This document shows, piece by piece, positions 53,141 to 61,882 of a stretch of 64,000 nucleotides of DNA. The DNA comes from Synechococcus sp. WH 7805 (GTDB lineage: Bacteria; Cyanobacteriota; Cyanobacteriia; PCC-6307; Cyanobiaceae), in the NCBI RefSeq assembly GCF_000153285.1, contig NZ_CH724168.1:479823-543822 (forward strand). The letters are read 5' to 3'. The notes beneath the pieces were generated by a model that was not told the origin of the DNA, did not search any database, and saw nothing but the letters and a program-made list of their open reading frames with translations. Made by a program: the position numbers and the translations under genes. The number at the start of each line of letters is the position of its first letter. The first letter of the stretch is position 1.

Positions 53141-53165
53141 CAAGCCAGTCCCTGGGACTGGCTTG
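53141..53165. terminator. Hairpin between the convergent giant gene and FAD oxidoreductase gene
   Basis: CAAGCCAGTCC and GGACTGGCTTG pair perfectly over 11 bp around a CTG loop. It sits 49 bp after the giant gene stop and 2 bp before the end of the FAD gene, so it can serve both directions. The T-tract on either side is weak. Confidence 0.65.
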
Positions 53166-53166
53166 T

Positions 53167-54951
53167 TCAGCAACAACAGCGTTGCTCAACAACCAACCAA
53201 GGCCCCCACGGATTCATCCGCGCCATCACGCAGGCTTCGATCGCACCATCCACTCCATCCCACCAGGCCGCGATTTCAGGTTCCAGGGTGATCAACGGCC
53301 AGCTCACGCCATCAGCCAACTGCAGAGATGCAGCACCATCTGCAGCCACCGTCAACACTCCCTCAAAACGGCGGGCGTGTTGACCACTGCCCTGGGCTGA
53401 GGTCCTCCGAAGCTGATCACTGGGTGATCCTTGTGTCTGCAGGTCGAGCCACTGAGAGTCATGCCAGGGGCTGTCCCAGCGAGGGACTACCGCAGACGGT
53501 GCAATCGGATCGGTCAGGAGTCGCTGCTGAAGTTCATGCACGACCAGATCGCCAGGAGCATTCATCGTCTCCACAGCCAACGCCGCAGCGGCGCCCGCGG
53601 CCTGACCCACGTTCATCACCAGAGGTTGCAATCGCGTGGCTCCATTGGCCATGTGACTGGTGCTGATGGCTTTATCCGCAGCCAGCAGATTGTCGATCTC
53701 CACACTCACCAGGGCGCCGTAGGGAATGCAGAACGGAGTCCCCGTCCAGCGTCCGCCCCAACGGCAACTCTTTGCAGCCAACGGCCAGTCGGATCCGGGA
53801 TAGTGGTGGTCGTTGGCGTAATTGCCGACGGCGATCGACTGCAGTGCACCGGCCTGATTGCGCGGCAGGGGTGCACAGCCTGGGGCCTGCCCCGTAGGCA
53901 GCAGGTCTTGTTCGATCACCGTTGATCGCCCGATCAGCCGCCGACCTTCCCGCCAGTAAGGCATCGCCGCCAACCAGGGCTCCGGGCTGCCCGAATCAGC
54001 GGGGAATGCCTTGCCCAGTTGAACCCAGCCATCACTGGCCTCCTGCAACGCTTCGGCAAAACGCAGACTGTGGGCCTGCATCTCCCTGTACAACTCCAGC
54101 TCCAGCAGAGGATCAGCACTGAACGCACGGTTCAGACCCCAGTGCCAGTCATTGCCATGCAAGGGCCAGTTCAGCATCACCAACCCGCCGGGCAGGCGTC
54201 CGTAGGTGAGCGTTCGCTCGAGCCCAAAGGCCTCACAGGCCCTCTCAAACGGCCTGGGGAGAAGCGGGTGTCCATCTGGATCAAGTCCGCGCTCAGGATC
54301 CGACCTCAGCCGGTCGCTCTGCAGTTGCCCCATCACCACCCAGGTGGGTGATTGCACCGGTTGCAGTTTGAAGAAGGGCTCCGTTTCAAGCCGCGCCCGA
54401 GAGGGAGCACTTGGTTCAGACCATTGCTCCTGCGCCTCCCAACCGAAACGAAACGGAGCCTGCGCCAACGGAAGCAGATCACCGCGGTCGCTGCCATCAA
54501 TCACCACCTTGCAGCGCACCCTCCTCTGCTCGCCATCAATCGCGATGCGCACGGCAGCAATCCTTGAATTCACCCGCTCCACCTCGAGCAATTGGCACCC
54601 AGGCCACCAAAGCAACATTGCTTCAGACTTCACCCAGTCCTGCAAGATCGCTTCAGCCGTGGTAGGCCGGAAGCCGAAGCAACTCACCCAGTTGTGATCG
54701 AGTCCTTCCGGCTCGCGGCGATCCAGCTCCCGTAGAAACGCTCCCCACAGGCCCGTCTGCCAGGGGGTGAGCTCATTTCCATCAGGACAGCACACTCCGG
54801 CTGCACTCACCATGCCCCCCAACCAACGCCCTGGCGTGAGCAACAGGGTTCTGGCCCCTCCGCGAGCCGCCTGAATCGCTGCGGTGACACCTCCGGTGCC
54901 CCCGCCCCAGACCAACACATCCACTGCATCAACCATGGCGGGAAACACCAT
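53167..54951 (-). CDS. FAD-dependent oxidoreductase
   Basis: A 594-residue flavoprotein of the FAD-dependent oxidoreductase type (PF12831-like). The dinucleotide motif is VDVLVWGGGTGGVTAAIQAARGG, read in parts (about residues 9-31), followed by RTLLLTPGRWLGGMVSAAG; WLGGM is typical of this family. The C-terminal FAD contact is IDNLLAADKAISTSHMANGATRLQP with GQAAGAAAALAV, both read in parts. The substrate is not known. It ends in QRCCC. The ATG at 54951 overlaps the stop of the upstream TerB/Mo-nitrogenase-C gene (TGATG), so the pair is probably translationally coupled. Confidence 0.88.
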   Translation of the reverse strand: MVFPAMVDAVDVLVWGGGTGGVTAAIQAARGGARTLLLTPGRWLGGMVSAAGVCCPDGNELTPWQTGLWGAFLRELDRREPEGLDHNWVSCFGFRPTTAEAILQDWVKSEAMLLWWPGCQLLEVERVNSRIAAVRIAIDGEQRRVRCKVVIDGSDRGDLLPLAQAPFRFGWEAQEQWSEPSAPSRARLETEPFFKLQPVQSPTWVVMGQLQSDRLRSDPERGLDPDGHPLLPRPFERACEAFGLERTLTYGRLPGGLVMLNWPLHGNDWHWGLNRAFSADPLLELELYREMQAHSLRFAEALQEASDGWVQLGKAFPADSGSPEPWLAAMPYWREGRRLIGRSTVIEQDLLPTGQAPGCAPLPRNQAGALQSIAVGNYANDHHYPGSDWPLAAKSCRWGGRWTGTPFCIPYGALVSVEIDNLLAADKAISTSHMANGATRLQPLVMNVGQAAGAAAALAVETMNAPGDLVVHELQQRLLTDPIAPSAVVPRWDSPWHDSQWLDLQTQGSPSDQLRRTSAQGSGQHARRFEGVLTVAADGAASLQLADGVSWPLITLEPEIAAWWDGVDGAIEACVMARMNPWGPWLVVEQRCCC

Positions 54952-55592
54952 CAGACCGCCTGCTGAGAGAAACGCAGCTGCTGATCCTCTGGAAGATGAC
55001 CAAGACAGCGGAAACGGAGACCCACCAGCTGGTCATACAGAGGATTGAGTTTGCACATCGGCGGAATGTGCACAACCTTGTGGCCGAAGAGCATGATGTC
55101 GCGCTCGAAAGGACACTGAGCTGGAATCAGGCTGACGATGAAGGCTGCAATTCTCGGATCACTGGGATCAAGGTCATCCAGCCAGTGCTTGATAGAGGTC
55201 AGAGGCGTTTGACCATCCGAGCGGGGCTGCGCCAGACAGGGCTTGAGATCGGCCAGGGGTACTTCACCGCAGTCGAGCACCACTGCCCAATGACGCAGCA
55301 GATCCAGCTCTTTCTCACTGAGATGGCCGTCGGCGAGAGCCACCACCACAGCCGTCCGCAGAAACTGCTCGGCCAGTCCAGGAGTCTCGGCGAAGCCTTC
55401 GGCCAGAGCAGTCGCATCAACGGGCGGTAGAGCATCCCAATCGACGTCGGCATCCGGAAGGATGTCTGACAAATGGGCCGTCAGCACGCGCCGTTCCTCA
55501 GCATCGAAATCTCCGTCGGCCAGAGCCAGCGCATGCAGAGCTGCCAACCACAGCTGCAGGGACGAATCCGAAATGACGATCGAGGACATCAC
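54951..55592 (-). CDS. TerB-like domain fused to Mo-dependent nitrogenase C-terminal domain
   Basis: A 213-residue protein. Residues about 8-120 are a TerB-like helical domain (ALALADGDFDAEERRVL, then VVVALADGHLSEKELDLLRHW; two similar acidic helical pairs). Residues about 140-205 carry a Mo-nitrogenase C-terminal-domain signature: CPFERDIMLFGHKVVHIPPMCKLNPLYDQLVGLRFR, read in parts, with the conserved HIPPxCKLNPLY. That domain is widespread in cyanobacteria and does not itself indicate nitrogen fixation; no nif gene is here. Start is a GTG at 55592 or the ATG at 55589. It precedes the FAD oxidoreductase, coupled by a 1-bp overlap, and is divergent from metG. Confidence 0.82.
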   Translation of the reverse strand: MMSSIVISDSSLQLWLAALHALALADGDFDAEERRVLTAHLSDILPDADVDWDALPPVDATALAEGFAETPGLAEQFLRTAVVVALADGHLSEKELDLLRHWAVVLDCGEVPLADLKPCLAQPRSDGQTPLTSIKHWLDDLDPSDPRIAAFIVSLIPAQCPFERDIMLFGHKVVHIPPMCKLNPLYDQLVGLRFRCLGHLPEDQQLRFSQQAV

Positions 55593-55675
55593 AGGACCAC
55601 GGGGTGAGAAGCGGACGTCGGACAGTCGTTAAGATCCTGGCCGTGCGATCGAGGCTGGGAGCCAACGCCGAAGCG

Positions 55676-57220
55676 ATGACCTACAGCCTCACAACACCTC
55701 TCTATTACGTCAACGCCAAACCACACCTCGGCAGCGTCTACACCACGATTGCCTGCGATGCGCTCGCACGCTTTCAGCGACTGGAAGGCGAGGAGGTCGT
55801 GTTCATCACCGGTGTCGATGAACATGGCCAGAAAATCCAACGCACGGCTGAAGCTCAGAGCATCAGCCCTGCGGATCATTGCGATCGGATTTCCGCCTTG
55901 TACGCGGACCTCTGGGCACGTTGGGACATCACCAATGATCGCTTCGTCCGCACCACAAGCCCTCGCCATCGTCCCCTGGTCCAGGCCTTTTTTCAGCGCT
56001 GTGAGGCTGCAGGACACATCCGCACCGGCCATCAGGAAGGGTGGTATTGCGTGGATTGTGAGGAATTCAAAGATGATCTTGCCGACGCCAAAAATCCTGA
56101 CTGCGCCATCCATCGCAAGCCTCTGGAATGGCGCGATGAGGAAAATCTGTTTTTCTGTCTCTCTCAGTTTCAGGAGCGCATTGAATCGCTGATTGCGGAT
56201 CCTCAGTTCATCGCACCCTCCAGTCGCCGTCGGGAGATTGAAAATTTCGTCGCGGGGGGGTTGCGTGATTTCTCCATTTCCCGGGTGAATGTGTCATGGG
56301 GACTGCCCGTCCCCGGGCATCAGGGGCACACGTTTTATGTATGGTTTGACGCCTTACTCGGATACCTCACAGCGCTGCTGGATGACGGTGGTCCGGTGGA
56401 CCTGGATCGCCTCACTGACGTCGGCTGGCCCGTGGATGTTCATGTGATCGGAAAGGACATCCTGCGCTTTCATGCGGTGTATTGGCCCGCCATGTTGATG
56501 TCCGCGGGATTGCCTGTTCCGAAACGCGTTTTCGGCCATGGTTTTCTCACCAGGGAGGGCCAGAAAATGGGCAAAGCTCTCGGGAATGTGCTGGATCCGG
56601 AAACCCTGCTTGAGCGTTGTGGGACCGATGCCGTGCGTTGGTATCTGCTGAGAGACATCCAATTCGGTGAAGACGGAGATTTTCAGCAGCAGAGATTTAT
56701 GGATCTGGTCAACAACGATCTCGCCAACACGATCGGCAATCTCCTGAACCGAACCGCCTCAATGTCGCGTAAATGGTTCGATGCATCCCTTCCTCCGGTG
56801 TCGGCAGCGGTTCGCTCTGACCATCCTCTGAAAGACACCACGGAACGGACGATCGATCGCGTACGGCAGTCAATCCCAGCCTTTGCTTTTAAGGACGCTG
56901 CCGAAGCTGTGTTGCAACTCGCGATCGAGGCCAACGGCTACCTCAATGAACAGGCGCCATGGAGCCTGATGAAACAACCAGGCCATGAACAGAAAGTGGG
57001 GGATGATCTCTATGCAGTTCTGGAATGCTGCAGAGTGATCGGCCTCTTACTTCAACCCTTGGTGCCGGGCCTCAGTTCCAGGATCCTGGCCCAATTGGAT
57101 CAGAGTCCCAGCGAGAAGGGTTGGACCCATGCGCTGAGCTGGGGACAATTAGAGCCTGGCGCCAGCCTTTCAAAACCTGAACCGGTGATGCAGCGACTTG
57201 AGCTTGAGTCCCCCCTCTGA
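55676..57220 (+). CDS. metG: Methionyl-tRNA synthetase
   Basis: Class I tRNA synthetase, 514 residues from the ATG at 55676 (MTYSLTTPLYYVNAKPHLGS); earlier in-frame codons lack similarity. The HIGH motif is HLGS and the KMSKS motif is the variant KMGKA in GQKMGKALGNVLDP. The zinc knuckle has YCVDC then a CAIH segment in place of a second Cys pair. The C-terminal anticodon-binding domain is present, with no extra tRNA-binding (EMAP-like) domain. Its stop overlaps the lptC ATG by 1 bp. A tRNA-Met lies at 63650. Confidence 0.96.
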   Translation: MTYSLTTPLYYVNAKPHLGSVYTTIACDALARFQRLEGEEVVFITGVDEHGQKIQRTAEAQSISPADHCDRISALYADLWARWDITNDRFVRTTSPRHRPLVQAFFQRCEAAGHIRTGHQEGWYCVDCEEFKDDLADAKNPDCAIHRKPLEWRDEENLFFCLSQFQERIESLIADPQFIAPSSRRREIENFVAGGLRDFSISRVNVSWGLPVPGHQGHTFYVWFDALLGYLTALLDDGGPVDLDRLTDVGWPVDVHVIGKDILRFHAVYWPAMLMSAGLPVPKRVFGHGFLTREGQKMGKALGNVLDPETLLERCGTDAVRWYLLRDIQFGEDGDFQQQRFMDLVNNDLANTIGNLLNRTASMSRKWFDASLPPVSAAVRSDHPLKDTTERTIDRVRQSIPAFAFKDAAEAVLQLAIEANGYLNEQAPWSLMKQPGHEQKVGDDLYAVLECCRVIGLLLQPLVPGLSSRILAQLDQSPSEKGWTHALSWGQLEPGASLSKPEPVMQRLELESPL

Positions 57221-58407
57221 TGACCATGCCGTCGCGCCATGCATGGTTTTCAAGTTGTCTGCTCGCAAGCCTTCCCTGGCTGGCCGGTTGCGCCGATGGG
57301 GATGCTCCAGTCGCAGTCGAGGCACCCCCTTTCGTCTTTCGTTCACTTGAGCTTGAACAGAAGTCGAGTACCGGGCAGAAGGAATGGAGCCTGTCGAGCC
57401 CAGAAGCCCGTTATGAGCTGAACAGACGTTTGGTTCGCGCCCGACAGCCGGTTGGACTTCTGTTTCGCAACGGGAAGCCGTCCTTTCGGATTCAGTCTGA
57501 TCTGGCCCAAGTGATCAACGATGGCGAAAAAATTCTGTTGGAAGGGAACGTCAAGCTTCAGCAACTCACTGGCTCGAAATTACTGATCCAAGGCGACCGG
57601 CTGCGCTGGCGTCCCGATCAGGGCGTTCTGACCATGGAGCAGCGACCCCGCGCTTCGGATCAGGAGTCGCGAATTTCTGCCAGCCAAGCCGAACTTCAAC
57701 AAACCACCAATGAACTCACGCTGACGGGCACCGTTCAACTGGATCGCTGGTCAACCTCCGATCGCAACGCCCGACCTGACAGCTCCCTGCGCAGTGGTAA
57801 GGCCCAATGGAATCTTGATACAGGGCTACTCAACGCCAAGGGACCGATCCTCGGCCAGCGCAGAGATAAGGAAGGGACTGTTCTCGAACAACTCGAGGGC
57901 CAATCCCTGGAGGGAAACACTCTCAAAGGAGAGATCACGGTGCAAGCACCAGTGATTCTCAGAATCCCCCGCGAGAAGGGCGTGTTGAGGGCCAAAGCCA
58001 CAACCTGGGTGTTCCGAGATCAGATCATTCGCAGTGCAAAGCCGTTTAAGGCTGATCTTGATCGCACCACAATTCGAGGTGAAAGCTTCCGCGCCGATCT
58101 CGGTCAAAGCTCCGTGGATGTGAACGGAGCCTGCGAAATCCGTCAGCCAGGAGAAGCATTGAAAGCTGAACGCTGCCGTTGGAACTGGAGCAACGAAGCC
58201 GTTTTGGCCGAAGGCAAGGTTGAGTTGCGTCGAGATGAGAATGATCAGGTGACTCGAGCCACTCGGCTGGAGGGAACCGTGGGGAAGGAGGGGCGCATTT
58301 CCTTCACCGCGCCTGGATCCAAGGTGCAATCGGAAGTCAGGATCCCGACTGAGGGACCGGAGGGGACACCGGAAGCCCGGCCCCAACCGAATCCAGTGTC
58401 CTTCTGA
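57220..58407 (+). CDS. lptC: LPS export protein LptC-like, long cyanobacterial lipoprotein form
   Basis: A 395-residue protein, about twice the length of E. coli LptC. It has a lipoprotein signal (LPWLAGCAD, lipobox Cys near residue 25), then LptC/OstA-like beta repeats: FVFRSLELEQKSSTGQKEWSLSSPEARYE (read in parts) and later EKILLEGNVKLQQ, VDVNGACEIRQP and VLAEGKVELRRDEN. It would link the inner-membrane LptBFG transporter to periplasmic LptA. It overlaps metG by 1 bp and its 3' end overlaps the convergent CCB gene by 71 bp. LpxD for lipid A synthesis is also in the window. Confidence 0.88.
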   Translation: MTMPSRHAWFSSCLLASLPWLAGCADGDAPVAVEAPPFVFRSLELEQKSSTGQKEWSLSSPEARYELNRRLVRARQPVGLLFRNGKPSFRIQSDLAQVINDGEKILLEGNVKLQQLTGSKLLIQGDRLRWRPDQGVLTMEQRPRASDQESRISASQAELQQTTNELTLTGTVQLDRWSTSDRNARPDSSLRSGKAQWNLDTGLLNAKGPILGQRRDKEGTVLEQLEGQSLEGNTLKGEITVQAPVILRIPREKGVLRAKATTWVFRDQIIRSAKPFKADLDRTTIRGESFRADLGQSSVDVNGACEIRQPGEALKAERCRWNWSNEAVLAEGKVELRRDENDQVTRATRLEGTVGKEGRISFTAPGSKVQSEVRIPTEGPEGTPEARPQPNPVSF

Positions 58408-59002
58408 GGCGCTCGCTCCATCCCGCCAACCAGCGTTCGTCTGATCGGGTAAAGCAGCGCTCGGACCACCCCCCCAGGACGACCCAGCCCCTTTGCCCTA
58501 GGGGCTGCACCATCACTGATGGCAAGCCCGGCAGCACAGGATCAAATTCTTCGCGTCCGGGATACAGCGCCGTTTTTACAAGAGAGATCAGTTCCTGACG
58601 CTGGGTCGCTCGTTGACAGATGGGACCAGGCACAAATGAATCCGCCGTGATCAGCCCCCGACGGAGAAGAACGTGCCCATCCCACATCACAAGCATGGAG
58701 GCTGCTGATGTAGCAGTCAGAAACTGATGGCTGCCCCAGGCCAGTTCCAACGTCAAGGCTTCGTCCAGCCCCTCGATGAAACGAAGACCCTGCTCACCGC
58801 TGAGTTGCGCTGCTTCAGCGGGACGGGGAATGGCACGTGTCCAAAGGACAGCAATCAACATCAAACCAACGGCTGACAATCCAGCAAGAACCTCTGCACG
58901 CTGCAGGGAAGGAGGAAACTCTCCAGCCGTCAGAGCATTAACAAGTGACAGGGTCAGCACCAACACTCCGGCGATCAGAGAGAGACGGGCGGAGCCAGGC
59001 AT
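58337..59002 (-). CDS. Complex C cofactor-assembly protein (CCB2/CCB4-like)
   Basis: A 221-residue membrane protein that starts at the ATG at 59002. Two N-terminal hydrophobic segments (about residues 7-25 and 37-55) are followed by a soluble domain with LMVQPLG-like strands and WVVLGGWSERCFTRSDERWLAGWSERLR, read in parts, the family's WxxxWxxxL end. It belongs to the CCB family that helps attach heme cn to cytochrome b6 of the b6f complex. The assignment is by general resemblance to this cyanobacterial and chloroplast family. It overlaps lptC by 71 bp, 3' end to 3' end, which is unusual. Confidence 0.72.
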   Translation of the reverse strand: MPGSARLSLIAGVLVLTLSLVNALTAGEFPPSLQRAEVLAGLSAVGLMLIAVLWTRAIPRPAEAAQLSGEQGLRFIEGLDEALTLELAWGSHQFLTATSAASMLVMWDGHVLLRRGLITADSFVPGPICQRATQRQELISLVKTALYPGREEFDPVLPGLPSVMVQPLGQRGWVVLGGWSERCFTRSDERWLAGWSERLRRTLDSVGAGLPVSPPVPQSGS

Positions 59003-59069
59003 GGTCTGCAACGTGCTGCGGTCAGAACAACACACTCTTGCTCAAATGAGAGAGAACGGACCAGCCGAC

Positions 59070-59477
59070 ATGACTGACGCTGAAGCCTTTGCCGCCATCG
59101 CACTCGCCGCGGTGGCCTGTGATGGAACGCTTGGGCGCGATGAGGCCCACGCTCTGCGCCGCTCACTCGAATACCGCACGCCTTACAAGGACAGAAGTGA
59201 AAAGGAGATGGCCGCCCTGTTCGATCGCCTCTTGGCTCAGCTGCGAACAGGCGGAGTTGAACGTCTTGTAGACGATGCCCTGCCAGTGCTGACTCCTGTT
59301 CAGCAGGAGACAGCACTGGCCGTGGCCGTTCAGCTCACCCATGCCGACCGGGACGTCACCCCCGAAGAAAAACACTTTCTGAACAATCTGACGGGACGTC
59401 TCAATCTTCCTGAGGGACGCGCTGTGATGGTGCTGGAGGCGATCATGGCCCTGAACCGGGACAGCCTCGCCGCTTAA
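59070..59477 (+). CDS. TerB-family protein
   Basis: A 135-residue helical protein starting at ATG 59070 (an earlier in-frame ATG at 59046 adds eight residues). It has the two TerB repeats: FAAIALAAVACDGTLGRDEAHAL and VAVQLTHADRDVTPEEKHFLNNL, read in parts. The acidic loops (CDGTLGRDE, ADRDVTPEE) are those that bind metal in TerB. Tellurite resistance itself is not implied. It is divergent from the CCB gene and 24 bp before the Psb32-like gene. Confidence 0.85.
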   Translation: MTDAEAFAAIALAAVACDGTLGRDEAHALRRSLEYRTPYKDRSEKEMAALFDRLLAQLRTGGVERLVDDALPVLTPVQQETALAVAVQLTHADRDVTPEEKHFLNNLTGRLNLPEGRAVMVLEAIMALNRDSLAA

Positions 59478-59501
59478 AGGCAGACTGACTCGACGCTGAG
59501 C

Positions 59502-60185
59502 ATGACCATGAATCGCTTCACCCAGCTCACAAGCGGAATTCTGGCCGCGACCCTCTGTTTGCTGTTCTGCGCGCCGATCGCGTTTGCCGTCTCTCCCCAA
59601 GACTTCCCTCCCCAACCACCTGACGAGCTGGTTCTCGATTCAGCAGAAGTGTTGAGTCGTTCTGGACGCAACGAAATCAGCAGCAGCCTTCAGGAGCTGG
59701 ATCGGTTTCACGTTGATGCACGGCTGGTCACCCTGCGGCGTCTTGATTACGGCCTGAGCCTTCCAGCCTTCGGGGAGGAACTGCTCAATCGCTGGACTGC
59801 GGCCACCGGCGAATCAGACAGGCCCCTTCTGGTGTTCCTAGAGGAAAGCCAAAGCAAACAGGCCACAGTGGTCGCCTCACCGGCTCTGTTGGAGCAACTG
59901 CCGGAGAGCCTGTTGCGCAGCACAGGGCGAACCACAATGAGCCAACCCTTGCGGGATGGCGATCGCTTCCGCCAGGCCACCCTCGACGGTATCGCGCGAA
60001 TCGAGATTGTGCTCGACGGTGGCGAAGATCCAGGCCCCCCGGTTCAGGTGGAGAGGGTTTCGCTTCCAACCAATGTTCCAACTGCTGAAGAAACCGAAGA
60101 GAGCAATGCCTTCACTTGGGTTGTCGTTCTGCTCGTGGTCGGCACGATAGTTCCGATGGCCACCTGGTGGATTTTCTCCCGGTAA
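59502..60185 (+). CDS. psb32: TPM-domain protein, Psb32-like
   Basis: A 227-residue protein with a signal peptide (about 1-29, ending CAPIAFA), a TPM domain (about 40-160; VLDSAEVLSRSGRNEISSSLQEL, RLVTLRRLDYGL, RPLLVFLEESQSKQATVV) and a C-terminal transmembrane helix (about 205-225). This order is that of cyanobacterial Psb32 and plant TLP18.3, lumenal proteins that help photosystem II repair under strong light. It lies directly before pxcA (7 bp), suggesting that the two are co-transcribed. Confidence 0.85.
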   Translation: MTMNRFTQLTSGILAATLCLLFCAPIAFAVSPQDFPPQPPDELVLDSAEVLSRSGRNEISSSLQELDRFHVDARLVTLRRLDYGLSLPAFGEELLNRWTAATGESDRPLLVFLEESQSKQATVVASPALLEQLPESLLRSTGRTTMSQPLRDGDRFRQATLDGIARIEIVLDGGEDPGPPVQVERVSLPTNVPTAEETEESNAFTWVVVLLVVGTIVPMATWWIFSR

Positions 60186-60192
60186 CAGCACG

Positions 60193-61341
60193 ATGGCAGG
60201 ACGCAACTGGCTCGACACCTTCGGAAGGGCCAAGTCCTTCGATGTGAATGCCGATCTTGATCGCGGCTATGAAGCCGCTCTCTTGATTCAAAGCCTGGAA
60301 CTTGAATATTACGGAGACCGGCCGATCCGCCCCGATCTTGAGCTCTCCGTTCCCAGATCCGTGCAGGCCACCGTTCTGCGTAAATTCCGTGCTGCCATCA
60401 ACGTCTGCCGGGCTTCCCTCGACAAGTTGGAATACCAACGGGGCCAACTTGATCCCCAGGAGTTGCGCCAGTTGCAACTGATCGAGGGCGTTGTCAACCG
60501 CTACAGCCCGCGACGTGAAGCCTCAGCCCCGACCATCAGCCGAACGCCTGATCCGCTTCCACGCTCTCTGCTCGGAATCTTCGACACCCTGCGACGTCAA
60601 CTGAATCCCACCTCAGAAGCGACTCTGGTGGCTGGATTCCGGCGGCGTCGCGATTCAACCTTGATTTCACTCAAGGTGCTGCTGCTGCTGATTCTTGTTC
60701 CCCTTTTGGTGCAACAAGTCAGCCGCACGTACATCATCAGCCCTGCCGTGGATCGTTATGCGCCAGACCTGCCTTTTTTGAGTTACCCCAAACCGCAACT
60801 TGAAGAACAAGCTGTGGAGAAGCTGCGTGTTTATAAGGCCGAGATCGAATTTGATGCACTTCTGCGCGGCGACTCAATCCCTACACAGGAAGAGCTGCAG
60901 AAGAAATTATCTGCAAAAGCGGAAGAGTTAAAGGAGGAAGCAGATTCAGAAAGTACCCATGCCGTGAAGAATGTACTCGCTGATCTAGCCGCCACAGTTG
61001 CGTTCGTTGTGGTCTGTGTGTTCAGCCGAGAAGAATTACGCGTTCTCAGGGGATTTTTCGACGAAGCTGTGTACGGACTCAGTGATTCAGCCAAGGCGTT
61101 TGCCATCATTCTCTTCACTGATATTTTTGTTGGCTTCCATAGTCCCGAAGGCTGGACGGTTCTTCTCGATGGAATCGCCAATCATTTCGGATTCCCCGCC
61201 AGAGAGAATTTCATCCTTCTTTTCATCGCCACCTTCCCGGTGATCCTGGCGACGATCTTTAAATATTGGATCTTCCGCTATCTCAACCGCGTCAGCCCTT
61301 CCTCGGTGGCGACGCTTCGCGGTATGAATGGTGGCGGCTAA
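60193..61341 (+). CDS. pxcA: Proton extrusion protein PxcA (CemA-like)
   Basis: A 382-residue membrane protein. The N-terminal half is soluble (VLRKFRAAINVCRASLDKLEY region, read in parts). Transmembrane segments follow at about 157-172, 262-276, 295-310 and 345-365, with the CemA signature FFDEAVYGLSDSAKAFAIILFTDIFVGFHSP, read in parts. PxcA is needed for light-induced proton release and sits in the inner or chloroplast-like membrane. Its last codons overlap the cobU ATG by 14 bp, so cobU is likely translated from the same transcript. Confidence 0.93.
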   Translation: MAGRNWLDTFGRAKSFDVNADLDRGYEAALLIQSLELEYYGDRPIRPDLELSVPRSVQATVLRKFRAAINVCRASLDKLEYQRGQLDPQELRQLQLIEGVVNRYSPRREASAPTISRTPDPLPRSLLGIFDTLRRQLNPTSEATLVAGFRRRRDSTLISLKVLLLLILVPLLVQQVSRTYIISPAVDRYAPDLPFLSYPKPQLEEQAVEKLRVYKAEIEFDALLRGDSIPTQEELQKKLSAKAEELKEEADSESTHAVKNVLADLAATVAFVVVCVFSREELRVLRGFFDEAVYGLSDSAKAFAIILFTDIFVGFHSPEGWTVLLDGIANHFGFPARENFILLFIATFPVILATIFKYWIFRYLNRVSPSSVATLRGMNGGG

Positions 61342-61882
61342 TCATCCTGAAGGTCTGGTTCTTGTTACTGGCCCGAGCCGTGGAGGCAAGAGCCAATGGG
61401 CCGAACATTTGGTGTCTTTTTGTTCTGAGGTGACCTACGTCGCCACATCCCCTTCCTTCCCTGAGGATGAATCCTGGCAGGAACGACTGCGCCTCCATCG
61501 TGAGCGTCGACCTCCCACCTGGACTCTTCTGGAGTGCGACGGGCAGCTCACCAGTGCACTCGAGGAAGCCCCCGAAAACCATGCGTTGCTGATTGATGCT
61601 CTCGGTAGTTTCACGGCCGCTTATCTCCAGAACGATGCGGAGCAATGGAACGCCGTGCAAAACGATCTGCTGATCACCCTGAAACAGCGCCGTCAGCCTG
61701 TCGTGATCGTGATTGAAGAAACAGGCTGGGGAGTGGTGCCCCCTACAGCGATTGGCGGACTCTTCCGCGACCGCCAGGGACAATTGGCCCAGCGATTGGC
61801 CAGGCAGGCCAACCGAAGCTGGCTCGTCGTTCAGGGCAGAGCTCTCGATCTTCACGCCTTAGGCCAAACAATCCCGCTGTGA
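61328..61882 (+). CDS. cobU: Adenosylcobinamide kinase / guanylyltransferase (CobU-like)
   Basis: A 184-residue CobU/CobP-fold NTPase. The P-loop is GPSRGGKSQWAE (15-26), followed by VTYVATSPSF, RLRLHRERRPPTW (the R-x2-H-x2-R-R region), LLIDALGSFTAA and VIEETGWGVVPPT (the glycine-rich E-x-G-x-G-x-V-P motif). These are standard for the enzyme that phosphorylates and guanylylates cobinamide in (pseudo)cobalamin synthesis. The start ATG lies inside the pxcA end. Its stop overlaps the trmL GTG by 4 bp. Confidence 0.9.
   Translation: MVAANHPEGLVLVTGPSRGGKSQWAEHLVSFCSEVTYVATSPSFPEDESWQERLRLHRERRPPTWTLLECDGQLTSALEEAPENHALLIDALGSFTAAYLQNDAEQWNAVQNDLLITLKQRRQPVVIVIEETGWGVVPPTAIGGLFRDRQGQLAQRLARQANRSWLVVQGRALDLHALGQTIPL

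Noticed and set aside
54951..55592. Evidence of nitrogen fixation
   Set aside because: The Mo-nitrogenase C-terminal domain is common in non-fixing cyanobacteria and there are no nif genes in the window.
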